From NCBI GenBank assembly GCA_013400155.1, contig VXBM01000234.1:1902-65901 (forward strand): DNA of 64,000 bases, written 5' to 3'. Below the pieces are notes generated by a model. That model saw only the letters and a program-made list of their open reading frames with translations. It was not told the origin of the DNA and ran no database searches. A program made the translations under genes and the position numbers. Shown in pieces: positions 25,463 through 38,250 of the stretch (the first letter of the stretch is position 1; every line of letters begins with the position of its first letter). This DNA is from Helopsaltes ochotensis. Its lineage: Eukaryota; Chordata; Aves; Passeriformes; Locustellidae.

Positions 25463-25837
25463 CGCAGCTTTAAGTAAAACAACTGGTGGTGCTCTGGAAG
25501 ATGAAGGAAAAGTGTACCCAGTACATTTCAGCCTTAATATTACTCTGAAATTTGAAGAAGTGTGAACTTTGTACTCTTCCCAAGAATGACTTTAACCCAA
25601 TGCTGAAGTCCAGAGCGTGCCAGCACAACAAAGGAGGACACTTGAAGGCATGCATGGAAGTTGTGATGTTTGTGCCACATTTCAGTTTCCTGTATTTTAA
25701 ATCTGTTCCAAAAAAACCAGAAGAAAATCCAACCTCTCCCCATTATTGTATTGCATTTTGCATGTCCTATACTTCACAGCCTTTTATAAAAGAAGGTCTG
25801 TGTGCTGTAGTGGAAATTTGGGGTTACATCAGAATGA

Positions 25838-25843
25838 AATAAA
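25838..25843 (+). terminator. VDAC3: VDAC3 polyadenylation signal
   Basis: AATAAA, 376 bases after the VDAC3 stop, the first canonical hexamer downstream. Cleavage is expected near 25860. Confidence 0.75.
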
Positions 25844-25862
25844 TTGGTCACAGTCAGAATAT

Positions 25863-26583
25863 AAGGTTGGCGTGTGTTGACTCTCAGCAAGGTTCCATCC
25901 AGATGGGCTTTTTGTCTTTTTTTATCTTTTCATGCAACTCTAAGCATGGTTAATAGATTATCTGCAAATGCTTTGTTACACGATACCTGTACACTGAAGA
26001 TTTTGTTCTCCTTTGATTTCTAGGATAACATTCTTACACCTCTCATGTTTTAGACACCTGCACAGTGAAAGCATCTTTTTCCATTATAGTGTTATTGAGC
26101 GCATAAAAAAGAGCAAACCAAAAGTTTACACGTTTTAGATAATTTCGTTCCCATATAGGAAACAAGTATTAGGTAAGTACAACCATTACACTTAAAGAAA
26201 AAAAGTGCAAGAAATTAAGTTCACAGTTCATTAGGAAGGTGACATCTACCAGTGACTGGGTATACCTTGTTGTCCATTGGTCATTAGAAAGCCTAAAATG
26301 CAGCAAAACAGCCACAGGTGATGCCTAGGGGAAGACTTACCAGGACAGAGTATCTGCTGTCTTAAGGCACAATTAAGAACATTTTCCAAGCAGTTAAAAC
26401 AGGTATTCCCTACTGTATCTTTGTGGAAAAGTGTCTGAGAAGTGGATACTACAAGTCAAGCCATATACATCACAGAAGCGGTTGGTGACAGTAGAAGGCA
26501 GTTGATATTCCCTTCTCAGAGGCAGCAGCTTTTCACAGTTGGCTTCCCAAGGTAGCATGGCTTCAGAGGCAACCAGAGTGATT
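25863..26583. other. Tail-to-tail interval between VDAC3 and IKBKB, mostly IKBKB 3' UTR
   Basis: About 720 bases separate the VDAC3 cleavage region from the IKBKB stop codon. No canonical AATAAA is present on the minus strand. The nearest variant is GATAAA (complement of 25921-25926), which would bring the IKBKB transcript end to within tens of bases of the VDAC3 end. No coding exon is seen. Confidence 0.5.
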
Positions 26584-28004
26584 TTACATCTGGTTTTGTT
26601 CTGGACTGTTTGTTTCTTCTGCCTGAAGCTGCAGCCAGCTCCAGTCTAGAGCCTAAAGAATAAACAAAGTTCAACACTAGCTTACAGTTGAGCATTTTCT
26701 AGAATAAAGGCAAAGTATGGTAGAAGAGTTAAAAAATTTACCATGAACAAGTTGGTCAGTATAATTTCATGATGAGCCATGTGACTGCTGTCAAGGAAAC
26801 ACTTAACCTACTTGCACTTTCCAGTATTCTACGTTTTTTTAATATTCTGCATCATTAAATTAAGCATCCCTGCCACCCCACCGCCCCAAGTTTGCATGCA
26901 GTATTTTCGTACAACAGCAAAGTCCTTTGCCCCATCCTTTACTGTTCGGCGCGACAAGTTCCCAGCACATAGCTCCCAGTCTTGGCAAGCAGAATATGTC
27001 AGCAGATTATGAGGGAACAGGTGCTTCCCATCTCTGCAGCTCCTAATCTCCCCTTGTCCAAGAGTAAATTGCAGATTTCAATTAGCTATATTAGTGGTGG
27101 CAGAACGTTGAAGCCATGCCCTTCCCCAGTCCATTTATAGAAGAATTGAATGCATTACCAAGAAACTCTGCTCTTGATCCTTCATTGTGTCATGCATCAC
27201 ATTTTCTAGTTGGCTACAAAGTTTCCGAGATTCCAGCAGTAGCTCCTCACTGAAAGGGGCAATTATTACACTATTAATTTCTATGGAAGTTTAATATTTC
27301 TGGCAGATATACTGCAGAACACTGAAGTAAGTCAGGTCATAGACCTGTAATTCATATTGCAACTTGGAAAGTTGGTGGAAGCCCCTGATTTACTGGACAG
27401 GGGAAAGGAAATGTATTCCAAGATTGGGTTCTTATTATGTGGAACCACTGTTACTAGAGAGAAAGCTGAGAAGCCTATAAACTTAAGGATGGGGAAACAT
27501 GCAAAAAAAAAAAACCAAGGTCTTTCATTCCACGTGGTGACTCAGTTCATTTAAGCAAGCCAGACCTACACATGCTTGGTTACAGCTGTGTACTTCCAAG
27601 TGAGCCAAACCATCTCAAATTAAAGGAAGACAACCAAAAAACTACCTTTGTTACTGAGGCAGGGGGAAGTGAAGTTATACATGATTCCCCATTTTTCATA
27701 CAGATCTGCAAGCCCCAGGAAGTCTTCACTACTAAGTAAACCAAGACTGCTGCCAATGCAAGCTGAACACAAAGTGTAAAATATGAGAAATCCTGTGTGC
27801 CAGTATTTCATATAGCAGGAAGCCCAGCTTTGTAGTGGTGGCAGTTGCAGCTGAAGAACTCCAGACTTTGCCTCACCTTTTTCTTACAGATTCTGATAAA
27901 TTGTATATTTCAGAAGGGACCTGCAGCAGCAGTTGACCTGAGCTACCAAGACGTGATGCATTCATGCTCTCTGGACTGCCAGTAACAGGACCACGCACTT
28001 TACT
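26584..28004 (-). other. IKBKB: IKBKB C-terminal tail and NEMO-binding domain, exons 19-21
   Basis: Exon 19 covers the serine-rich tail (GSPESMNASRL, then a diverged stretch). Exon 20 is a helical segment. Exon 21 carries ALDWSWLQ, the hexapeptide that docks NEMO/IKBKG. After that motif the protein ends AEETNSPEQNQM, unlike the glutamate-rich human end. Exon 19 has two overlapping donors 11 bases apart (after 27888 and after 27877). Only the second keeps the frame through exon 20. Confidence 0.9.
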
Positions 28005-31000
28005 CTGAAGAAAATAGAATATTCAGAGTGCAATTATTTCCATTAGTTTTCAGCAGCCAGGAATATGAGACAGCCTGGAACTTTGCTTTAATATTAATTC
28101 AAAATAAAGAAAAGAACCATAGGATACACTCAAATTACTATTGTTTCAGTAACCTGTGCTACAAACCATATTCTCAGGTTAAAGGGGAGCTTTTATTTTA
28201 CTTACACAAGCAATTTTCAGCAAGTTCCACAGTTCTTTCTGTCGTTTCTCCTGAAGCCTAACAACTGTTTCCTCATCTTCACTCATCAGATTCATCACTT
28301 TTTCCACTCTGGGGAACAATTCCAATGCCTTCTGTTTGCAAACTACAGTTTTACTATTAAAAAAGTAAAAAGTAATCAGATTACAAGTGGGCCACTGCAG
28401 TAGGAGAACATTTCTGAAGTTAATTATTTCCTGTAACACTGCAAGATCTCATTAGCTATATGCATTGTGTTTTAAACCTTCTCTTGCTGGAAGACAAAAT
28501 GCCTTCTCTCAACTCCAAATAAAATATACAATACTCACCTTAGCTGAGCATAAATGACTCGAACTTTTTTCTCAAAGGTCTGGATTGCCTGTAGGAGCAA
28601 TCGTACTATCTCCTGGCTGTCACCGCTTGTCCTCTGATCTGGAATGAGAGTCAATATTACACAGAAGGGTAGGTTTACAAGACAGTGAGAAGATTCATAG
28701 TGGCTTGGCTCCACTACTGCTTCAATCCTGAAACATCCAAAGTTCAAGATACGTGAGTTTAAGTGGGATGAATTACACTGAATTTTAGCCACCTTCTTCA
28801 AAATTTAAAGAACTTGAAAAGGATAATTGGGACTGTATCAAAGAACAGCCATGTCTTTCATCCTTTCTACACTAAAGCAGCAGCATAGGCTTGTGGCAAC
28901 AGCCTGCTCTGAGAAGAGCTCCAGAGAAGTTTTGAGAACAGCTTACAAAATGCCAAGAAAGGAAGGCTATCTTAGTGTGAAACTGACTCCCCGACTCCCC
29001 TCTTAAAAAAAAAGGCAAGTTCAGGAGAGTCCATGTGCTGCTTACTAGTGTCTGGGCAGGCCTAGAAGGCAGATAGTTTTCTCAATGATCATTATTACAT
29101 CTCTAAAGTTACACACAAAGCAAGATGACCTTGAGCTAAAGTGTCTTTTACCTCTTGGCTTCTCTCTCAGTCTTCGGTACAGCTCTCTGGCTTGTTCTTC
29201 TCTAGAAGAAAAAAGCAGGGAAAAAAAAGGATTTCCAAAGAACCAAAATGAAAAAAAATAGCTTGAGAACTCAAACCTTTTCTATACCTGTCTGCCATTT
29301 CAGAACAATGACAGATGAGTCAAAAACCATCTTTAGTGTTAAAGTCCTCCCAGTCCCCATAATTTGGGTGGAAGAAACAGCCCTTTCATTGTCTTCTAGT
29401 GAGTAAGCTTAGCTAGAAACACTCCTGCATCTGAAGCTCAAGGTAGTTCAACTCACAAATCCTCCAGTGTTCCTCCTTGTTTACGACCTAGTGGGCTTCT
29501 CTGCAGGTCCACAATGTCTGTCTGCAGGGCCATCATCCTCTTCACTAACTGGTCCACATCATCCTCCTGAAAGCAGAGTAGAACATAAGCAACAGAACAA
29601 TCTCATAATTGAGACACTACCACTCACATTGGTTCATCCTTTCTCAGTCATATTTCTAAACACACCAACAAGATGCAAACAGCAGCCTTGGCCAAAGACA
29701 AATGAGAATATAAGTCATTTCAATTCAAGGAAATTAGGTTGGTGGTCTTGGATAGAACAATTTCCAAGACATTTCTGGGGCTTCCCCAAGATCTCCCTTT
29801 TCCCTCTAAGCCTTACAACAGAATGAGCTTCACTAGTAATGGACAAAAATGGTGCCATGCAAACCAAGGCAATGTGAAATCTGGAATCAGTCCAGACACA
29901 GGAGTTTCTATTTTAGGCAAGGACAATGAGGCAAAAGGGGGAGGAGGGGAGAGATAATAAAAACAAGCCTCTTTATGATAAGCAGTTAGATTTAGAAACA
30001 TACCCGCCCACAGAGTTCCACAGCTTGCTCCATCTCTTTCCAGGCAAACAGCAGCTTCTCAGAAGCTACAGGAATCAAAGAAGAGTGACTGGCTTTCTCA
30101 GGTTCACAGAGAAAGAGGTAGGTGTTTTTGTGAGGATAAGCAGCATGAAAACAACTGTTTGCCAGATGCTATACTCACTAATTCCAAATTCAATCTGCTC
30201 TTTATACTTTTCCAGATCGATTTGGATGCTTGTTTTAAAGAAGTCCAGCTTTGCTTTCAGCTGCTGAGAAAGGGAGGCCATAGAATTCTTCATCTTTGAG
30301 AGAGTACTATTGTAACGCAACAGATTCATCCTGCATGGACAAAAAGGTCCTATTAGCCTCCGAAAATAAAAATCCACCAGACTTTTTACATCCAAAGCAG
30401 ATACTTGAAATAGCAGTGAGGACAAATGCAGTTGTGCCAAAGGGCTAACTCTCAGCTTTTCATTAATTGCTTACAGCTCAAATCATGGGCTTCCCCATTC
30501 CAACAGGGTCCCATTTCAGTCTCCCCTTTCACCAGAGCACAGAGATAAATATTGTAGAGAAACTGTCACCCTACATGGCTGCTCGCTGCCCCTGCTGAAG
30601 CCGGTTACAGTCCTCTTTCAGCATCCGGATCGTGTGCCAGATCTGACCCCACACTTTCCGCAACTGGAAAAAGTGGAGATTCCTCTTTGGATCCTGAACT
30701 GAAAACAGAGGCGGCGGGGAAAAGGGAAGTGTACATATCAACATGAAGCAGGAAAGTTGTGTTATCACAAAACAGACCAAAATATCGCTCCTTTGAGGGG
30801 CATGTTACTGCTTGCAAAGCCTAGAAGCCTAGAGCTGGATAACCCCTGTGCAGTTCCTCTAGTATATCAAAATCAAACATTTCCTTTTTTTAGTTATTCT
30901 GATAAATTGAATGAATGACAGTCCATTTTACTGCTTCTTCAGTCCCAATATGCAAAAGCTCCCTCTGCTCTTTTTACATGATACAGACCACAAAACACGG

Positions 31001-34000
31001 ACACCCCTCTCAACACAGACCCTCCCGTTCACATTCATGCCAGAGGCAGTCCTTACGGATGCAGTCAACACTTTCTGGATGCGGACGCAAGGCCACCTGA
31101 GCCTCATAGGAAACTTTCTTGTTATCAAAGAGGAAGAGAAGGTCAGTGTCTGCAGCTGCAGTATCATTCACCTGGAGAAGACAAAAGACCCAACTAGGTT
31201 TTCTTGGGAAAAGCAAGCCTTAGTAACACTGTAAACAGAACGGTCCTCCTAACACAGAACACGTTAGGCAATAGGGTGCCTATGCTACAATGGCTGTTAG
31301 GTCTGTGAGGTTACCATGACAAAAGCATGCCAAAACAGCAGGGAGTGCTGTGATCCCAAAGTGAGAGCTGTGTCTTCTGATTCACTCATATGCAAGAAAG
31401 GGAGTATCCAGACTCACCTTGCTATCAGCTGTATGTTTAGTGACCAGCTTCTGAGAAAACAATGCAAGTCCTGCTTCCTGCAGTAGTTCCTGGTCCTGTT
31501 CTGGAATTCCTGTATCTGACTGAATCCTGGCCTTCACACTCTGCAGAGTCTCTTCCTCTGTCACAGGGTAGGTGTGCACAGTTCCCGTAACCATGTTCAA
31601 AACATGAAGCAACTACAAGGAGAGTAGCATGGCACGAGAAAGGCTGAAGATACATTGGTCATGTTAGAGCAGAGATTGAGGGACTGAGACAATGACCACT
31701 AACAAGCTGATCAAAGCACCTGGAAGACGAAAGAAGCCACTTTGCAGGTACTTCCTAACATTATGGCAAAGTTCTTGTCCTCCATCAAGTGGAAAAGAGG
31801 CCACATGACAATTAAATACCTTCAGCTGTAGAATCCTCTATCAGAATATGGAACTAAGCATGCACAGAAGCTATTCACTACTCCTAACAAGCTAAGGGAA
31901 TATTTGTCCTTAAAGAAACAAGAGCAAAGCACCTGTCACTGTCAGAAGGAGACAGTTCTACAAGTTTCTGCCTCACTCTTCCTCCTAAGTCTATGATTCA
32001 TAGGCTCAGGCAAGGGCTGTCTTGAAAACTTTTCATGGTAATACAGAACTATTGTTTACCTTCAAGTTCAAAATGTCATCCAATGCTTTGAAACACCCAT
32101 TGGGTCCGTATGTAGGATCTGTACCTCTCTGACGTGGGTGCCACATTAACATGAGTTGCAGCCATTTCTCCAGCCTCCCAGACAAAACACTGAGCAATAA
32201 AAACCAGCAGGAGATCAGAAAAGGTAAAAGTGCATTAGAAGTAACAATATGGCCTTTTTCTGTGTGGGAGGACTGACAAAACTCCCCCTCTCCTTCTCCC
32301 TTCAACACTCTATCTCTCCCCATCACAAATGCAGTGTTTAGAAGGCAGAAACCAAGACTACACAAGTCTGACAAGCGACAATAGTGACAAAACTGCCTGT
32401 GTCATGGACTCAATTATTCACAGATTAACACAGTAAGGCATATAATGTAAACCTAGTTCTTTTGTGGAAGAATCAGTTTATCTCAGCACAGCAATTTCTA
32501 GTACTCACCTGTTTAGATTGTTGGGGCAGGGCAAACTGCTAGAAAACTTGACTTCTCCGGATAAGTCTTCTGAAACAACAATATCCAGTTCACTCTTCTG
32601 ACGCACTTTTGTATGCCTAATGTAAGCAAGTACAATGGTGAAAAACTTGCCTGCCTTTCCCAGCCTGCATGTTAGTAGGCTCTTAAAGCTATTCTTGACA
32701 GATATAATAAGATGCCACTTTGGTTTCTGTTATCTGCCCTGCAGGAGTCATCCCTTATCCCATAGAGCAAGTATCAGGAATGCTGAACTTGCTTAGATGA
32801 GTCAAAGTCCTGTGAAGGGGGTCAGTTTCCATAAGGGCAAGGGACATATGGATATTATACTCACAATCAATGGACCACACTTCTACTTCCTGTAAACAGG
32901 AAAGTCATATCATACCCACTTATCACCCAGCCACAGTTCACTCACCATTGCACTGGCTGCCAGTTGGGTAGGAATGGTCGGAAGCCTGTAATGCACTCAA
33001 AGGCAAGCGTGCCAAAGCTCCAGTAATCCACTGTCACTGTATACTTCTGCTGTTCCAGCAGCTCTGGAGCCTGATACAGTTTACACACATGAGACAAAGC
33101 CATCAAGCTCTTAGCTTTCTCTATCCTTTAACATCTCATTAACATTTGTACAAATGATTAAAGACATTACTGAACGCTGCTTCTCACAGACTTTAAGACC
33201 CTTTTGGAGTGAGCAGCATAGGTTACTGGCACTCCTGCGTATTTATAACAGACGTAGGTACCAGAAAACTCAGTATCAGCAAAACCCAGTGTCAGCAAAA
33301 AAGCAGTCACCTTTGCTAGCTTCAACACCACAAACATACCCCATACTGCGCAAGTACTTAATCCCAGCCCAAGCTTGATAACAGGTAATTCTATCCCACT
33401 AGAAAGCAGTAGCTGCTCTTCTAGCTGAATTCCTTTCTTACCAAGTACTGCAGAGTCCCAACAAAGGATGTGCATAGGCTACCCTGATCCAACTCCTTAG
33501 CATAACCAAGGTCAATGATTTTGTGTATTAACTGAAACACACAACAGAGAATAAAAATGCTAGACTGAAGTCCTGTTAAAAGCACATCATACAGCAGAAA
33601 GAAAAGGTTCAGCTCTTCAAAGCTATGCAGGAAAGGCGCCAGTGAAGAGACAGAAGCAGAAACGGGAGGCTACTGTAGATTCCTAAAACCACAATGAATT
33701 TGAAGGTGTTGTACTTCACTTAGCAGTTATGCATCTGGCTCCTTCTGATCTTTGGTCAATCAGTACAGTCTGGTTCTTTCCTTAATAGTTGAAAGTCAAA
33801 ATATCAGGTGTTAACAGATGTCTAATACAATGTCTCACTTCAGCTGCACACAGAATACTACCTGCAACAGTGACCTGAGACAGGGTTTATCCTGGGCTGA
33901 GTGCCCTTGCAGAGGGACCATGTAACTGCATGAAGCACTTGCATGTTCCTTATAAGCTTACGTGTCTGTGCAGGCAGAGACAACTGCTTCCTGCTTACCC

Positions 34001-36438
34001 TTTGCTCTCCTTGCTGCAGCACAATGTTCTCTGGTTTCAAGTCTCTGTGGATGATCCTGTTCTCATGAAGGTATCTGAGAGCAGAAGCTGAGACAGAAAA
34101 AGCCAGTTGTTACAGCATAAGTAACAGTACCTAGCACAAGCGCAGTAAGGACTCAGTTCTATCTAGTAATAAGCATTACTTTCACATCAAATCTCGTACA
34201 ATCAAACATACAATGAAACACTAAGTGTAAGGGGCAAAGTCAGCATCATAGAACTGGACGCAAACTGAGTTCTCTGTCTGGGTGTTCCCTCATATCCTTT
34301 CTGTAAACTGTAGTAATGCTGGGTAGCTTCCAGTAGGCAAGGACCTCCCCAGACTCCCAACACTTTTGGTAGATGATCAAGATCAAAAAAATTCAGTCTA
34401 AAATGGAGTCACTGCTGTATATTTGGAGAGTGGATTCAGGACTAAAAGGGTATCCATAGCTCAGACAACTGAAAGTACTGCCACCACTTACCAATGTCAG
34501 ATAACAAGATAAGAATAGCTCCTTCACGCAAGCCACAGCAATTCTCCAGCTGGTTCAGGTACTGCAAGTAAGCAACACAGAATGTAGTCTTTCCCTCCTT
34601 TATCCTGAGTAAGGCCCACAGTCCCAAAAATTCTCAGGGATGCAAGAAGTTTCAGCAACAGACATTAAATTCTCCAGAAGCACAAAACTCTATGGACTGT
34701 GAGCTGCGGTAGCAGCAATTACAGCTTTGTGCCTTGATTTAATTGCATGTGAGGATAAAGGAGCAGGTGAAAGAAGTCACTGTCATCTTATTCTCATCCT
34801 TCTATTTGTTCCACCCCTCTTTGCCATTTCCCCTGTGCCTAACAGTATCAACTCCAATCTGAGGCCTAAGGTCTGTGTTTTAGCTATGGGTAGATTATAG
34901 CAAAGGTCAGAAACACCTTAGGATTAGAACTATCATGTGTTATTTCTTCCTATGACAGACGGGAGTTAATCACTTTCAGGAAGGGTACAGCCATGCACCT
35001 ACCCTACAATGGTCTTCGCCATACTCACATACTGTTGCACATCCCTTACACTTGCCCTCATTCTTTATGTGCAAACTCCTCACAGTGTCACTTGCATCCA
35101 AAAAAATACAAAGTTTCACAAAGCACTTACATCTTCAAAAGCTGAACATAATATCAAGGACCAAACCACCAACACCTGTTGATGCCATGACTAGAATTAG
35201 GAAGCATCAGGATGTGAAAGCAAAGGTTTGAAGGGAAAACTTCAGTAGAAAACCTAGGATCAGATTAGAAGCTGATCCATTCCTAGGTTACCGCCCTAGG
35301 GACCTCACCTTGCGGAGGTCTCCACCTTGGCAGTACTCCATGGCCAACAATGGCAAGTCATTTGGTGCAAGCTTCTGCATCCCTTCAGGGACATCGCGGG
35401 CAGCCACCACATTGGGATGGTTCAGTCTACAGAACAAAAATTAGGCAAGTACACATGATGTTCTGCAACTGCTATACAGTTTCACATGCTCATGGTCATC
35501 ACTCAAAGCCCTACATGGTCACAAATCCTTTTAGAAACTGAATTACTGAATTCTAAAGGTTTCCATTTTTCACGGATCTAGACTCATTTTAACTCCTGGC
35601 ACTTCACATGCAACACCGCGTTTCTTCAACACATATGCATCACAGATCTGTCTAGAAGTTGGGTGTACAGCAACAAGCCTTGGAAAGGCGTGCAAGGGAG
35701 TCTGTTGCCACCGTCCAGAAAAGACCCAAACTGCAATCAGACCACTACACCCGAAAATGTTAATCCAACACCTCACGGGACTGCCACAGCACAGACGTTA
35801 AATTAGGCAAAGCAGCGGCTAGATAGCAGCATTGCTGTGGCGCTGAGGGCACGGTAGACGAGCCGAAGACGTCAGTGTGAGATCCAAGAGTCTCACGCAG
35901 CACAACGTGAAGTATTCTTACGCGTGAGCTTGCACGCACTTGCCGCCGCAGCGGACCGGACATCTCCCGGAAGGGGATCCCTTGGCGGCCGGCGGCCGAA
36001 AGCCTCTCCCACCACTTCCCTCAGCGCACCCCTCAGATCCGCGCTCCAGGGCCGTCCCCGCCACGCGTCCCGGGGCACTGACGCGACACCGCGCAGCGAC
36101 CTCTCCGCCCGGCTCGGTCGCAAGAAGGAACCGGGCTCGGCCCGACGCCACCACGCCCCGCCTCACCTCTTCATGATCTGTATTTCTAGCGCCCAGCGGT
36201 CGCGGTTGCGCGGGCTCAACTCCTGCCGGCATTGCTTGATGGCCACTTGCTCGCCAGTTTCCTGTGGACACAGCAAGGATCGGGCTAAGCGCGGGTCCCG
36301 AGCCGGGGCGCCGCGATCCCGGCCACCGCCTACCTTGTTGTGCCAGCGGATGACGTTGCCGAAACCGCCGGTGCCGAGGCGCTCCCGCATCTCCCACGGC
36401 CCGCAGGTCAGCGCCTGCAGTGCGGGCGGGCGGCTCAT
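26584..36438 (-). CDS. IKBKB: Inhibitor of NF-kB kinase subunit beta (IKK-beta), 757 aa, 21 exons
   Basis: Catalytic subunit of the cytosolic IKK complex that phosphorylates I-kappa-B to release NF-kB. Exons in transcript order: 36438-36334, 36261-36167, 35426-35309, 34561-34492, 34087-33999, 33531-33442, 33070-32946, 32616-32509, 32189-32060, 31612-31418, 31171-31057, 30698-30575, 30330-30179, 30065-30004, 29566-29457, 29201-29152, 28638-28539, 28353-28206, 28004-27877, 27249-27159, 26652-26584. They sum to 2274 nt (757 aa; human 756). Visible landmarks: glycine loop GTGGFG, VAIK lysine 44, hinge MEYC, HRDLKPEN, DLG, activation loop with both phospho-acceptor serines, ubiquitin-like domain (exons 10-11), helical scaffold domain (exons 12-18), and NEMO-binding LDWSWL (exon 21). 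The start MSRPPAL is in a CpG island. Confidence 0.98.
32509..36438 (-). other. IKBKB: IKBKB kinase domain exons 1-8
   Basis: These eight exons encode most of the serine/threonine kinase fold; exon 9 completes it. Exon 1 holds the glycine-rich loop (RLGTGGFGNV). Exon 2 holds K44 and the neighbouring C46. Exon 3 holds the hinge (AMEYCQGGDL). Exon 5 holds the catalytic loop HRDLKPEN. Exon 6 holds the DLG magnesium motif and the activation loop DQGSLCTSFVG, in which both regulatory serines (177 and 181 in human) are kept. Exon 7 holds APELLEQ and YWSFGTLAFEC. Nothing needed for activity is missing. Confidence 0.93.
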
Positions 36439-36640
36439 GGCGGAACCGGCTCCGCTCCGCGGGACCTGCGCTTCCGGCTCCGGCGCGAGCAGCTTCCCGC
36501 CCGCCCGCCCGCCCTTAAAGGGGACGCGCGGGGCCGGCACTCGGCCCGGTCAGGGCCGCCCCGGCGAGAAGTGGGGAGAGTCGTGATCTTCGTGGCCGCA
36601 ATACCGCGTGGAGTCAGGGGCTCGGGATGAGAGGAGAGTA
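36439..36640 (-). promoter_or_regulatory. IKBKB: IKBKB CpG-island promoter
   Basis: The CpG island runs from about 35890 across exons 1 and 2 to about 36620. Upstream of the start it carries an ETS-type site (complement CCGGAAGCG, 36468-36476) and a run of four GCCC units forming GC boxes near 36484-36515, with no TATA box at a suitable distance. The transcription start is likely within 36439-36540. Confidence 0.65.
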
Positions 36641-38250
36641 CAGCTCGTGGGCTACGTAAGTACAGTTGCAGAATTGCCGTCTTCTTCCCACAGTATCTCC
36701 AACATTTGCCAATCCGGAATGCACCATTTGCGTTTCCCGCCGCATTCCCCGAACCAAAGCGCTGTTCTGGGCTTTACATCGGGTTTGGATACTTCCTTCT
36801 GGGCTGGCTTGGCGTGAGGTGCTTTAATGCCATTGCAACGACGCACAACATTACGGGGGTGGAAAGTGCACTCCAAAACCTACCACAACTCCAGTCGCCT
36901 GCGCTGGACCTGACAAAGCCACCGGACGCAGAGGGTCCCGTCTGGGTGACATGGGCTTGCTGTGGGATGTCATGATGTCACACTTCATCACTGACATTAA
37001 ACAGTCCTACTGAAATTATCCCTAGGATCAACTTAGAGAAAAGCCAGTAGATGGTGCTTGAGAGAGAAGACACTTTTACTGCTGGCTTTCTTAAAATATG
37101 TTAAGCCCTACAAATGGCACCACACTCTGTAGACAATTATAGTTGTTCTTAAGCTGTGAAAAGCCAGGAAATAATTTTTGAAATCTTCCCCCAAGGGCAT
37201 TAGTTTGTTAGCATCTTTAGTTTAGAATTCAAATGGCTGTTATCTTTAAAAATAAAATAAATTAGCCCCTGTTTGCTCAGCAGTGTTCAGTCTCAACAAC
37301 TGGAAGTCCTTTCTGGAAATGGTCAAATGGAGCTACACTTAAATCAGATTTATGGCAGTAATGTTATCACCAGCACCGTGACTCTTGGGGAAATACATTT
37401 GATAATCTTGACATAGATGTCCATGAAGAGAAGAGCTAAAACTTACAGAGTACCCAGTGTTTCATCTGTACCATTATGCAAAATAACCAGTGCCGTGCTT
37501 TCCAAATGAGGACTCCATGCAGCTGCTTCCTGAAAATGGAAGTTCCTCGCATACTAGCTCTTATGTCTTACACTAAATTCTGTCAGAAGCCTGATTGCTA
37601 GTGAATCAGTTCCAAGCAGGTAGGACACATTCCTCACTGTAACAATTGCACCACTGACTGTTTTTGTAACAGTGCCCTAAGATCAGCTCTAAAACTGATC
37701 ATCGCATTTGTTTGCCACACTTTGATAACTGAAAACCTTATGACCACATCCTGGTGAGTAGATCTTCATTTTCTAGGATGAGCAGTATCAGTGAACATTT
37801 AACTCTGGCCCTGAATATGCTGTTTTTCATTTGTATCTAAAGTTCATTAGAAGTTTTCCTCATTTAACTTGCAAGCTCCCCTGACTGTTTCTTCTTCCAT
37901 GGCTCTGTTCAGGGCATGCTTTGCTCCATATGCAGGTCAGGGCCTCTCTACCAAACATCTTAATCAGGAGTACAGCACACTAAAGTCGTGCATGAAACAG
38001 GAGTTTCTCATTATTAGGACTAAGTCCACATACCGCAGACTTCTAATTATATTAGAAATAATACAGCTGTGCATTCAGTCCCACACCTAGAAGCATAATG
38101 GGACATGACAGTTCGTTGCAAGGGATAAGTGCTATTCTGTCATTGAACAGTAAGGTATTCAATGGGGGAAAAATTGTTTTGAAGACTGAATCTGCTCTCT
38201 TACTTGAAAAGAGAAAGAACAAAACAAACTGGCTGTAAAATCCAGCAGCA
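36640..38250. other. Intergenic DNA between the divergent IKBKB and PLAT genes
   Basis: AT-rich to neutral sequence with no coding frame that resembles an exon and no repeat I recognise. The interval must hold distal regulatory DNA for one or both divergent genes, but I see no specific element. Confidence 0.5.

Noticed and set aside
35893..36630. Arg/Pro-rich frames around IKBKB exons 1-2 on both strands
   Set aside because: Shadows of the CpG island; the true coding exons are 36334-36438 and 36167-36261.
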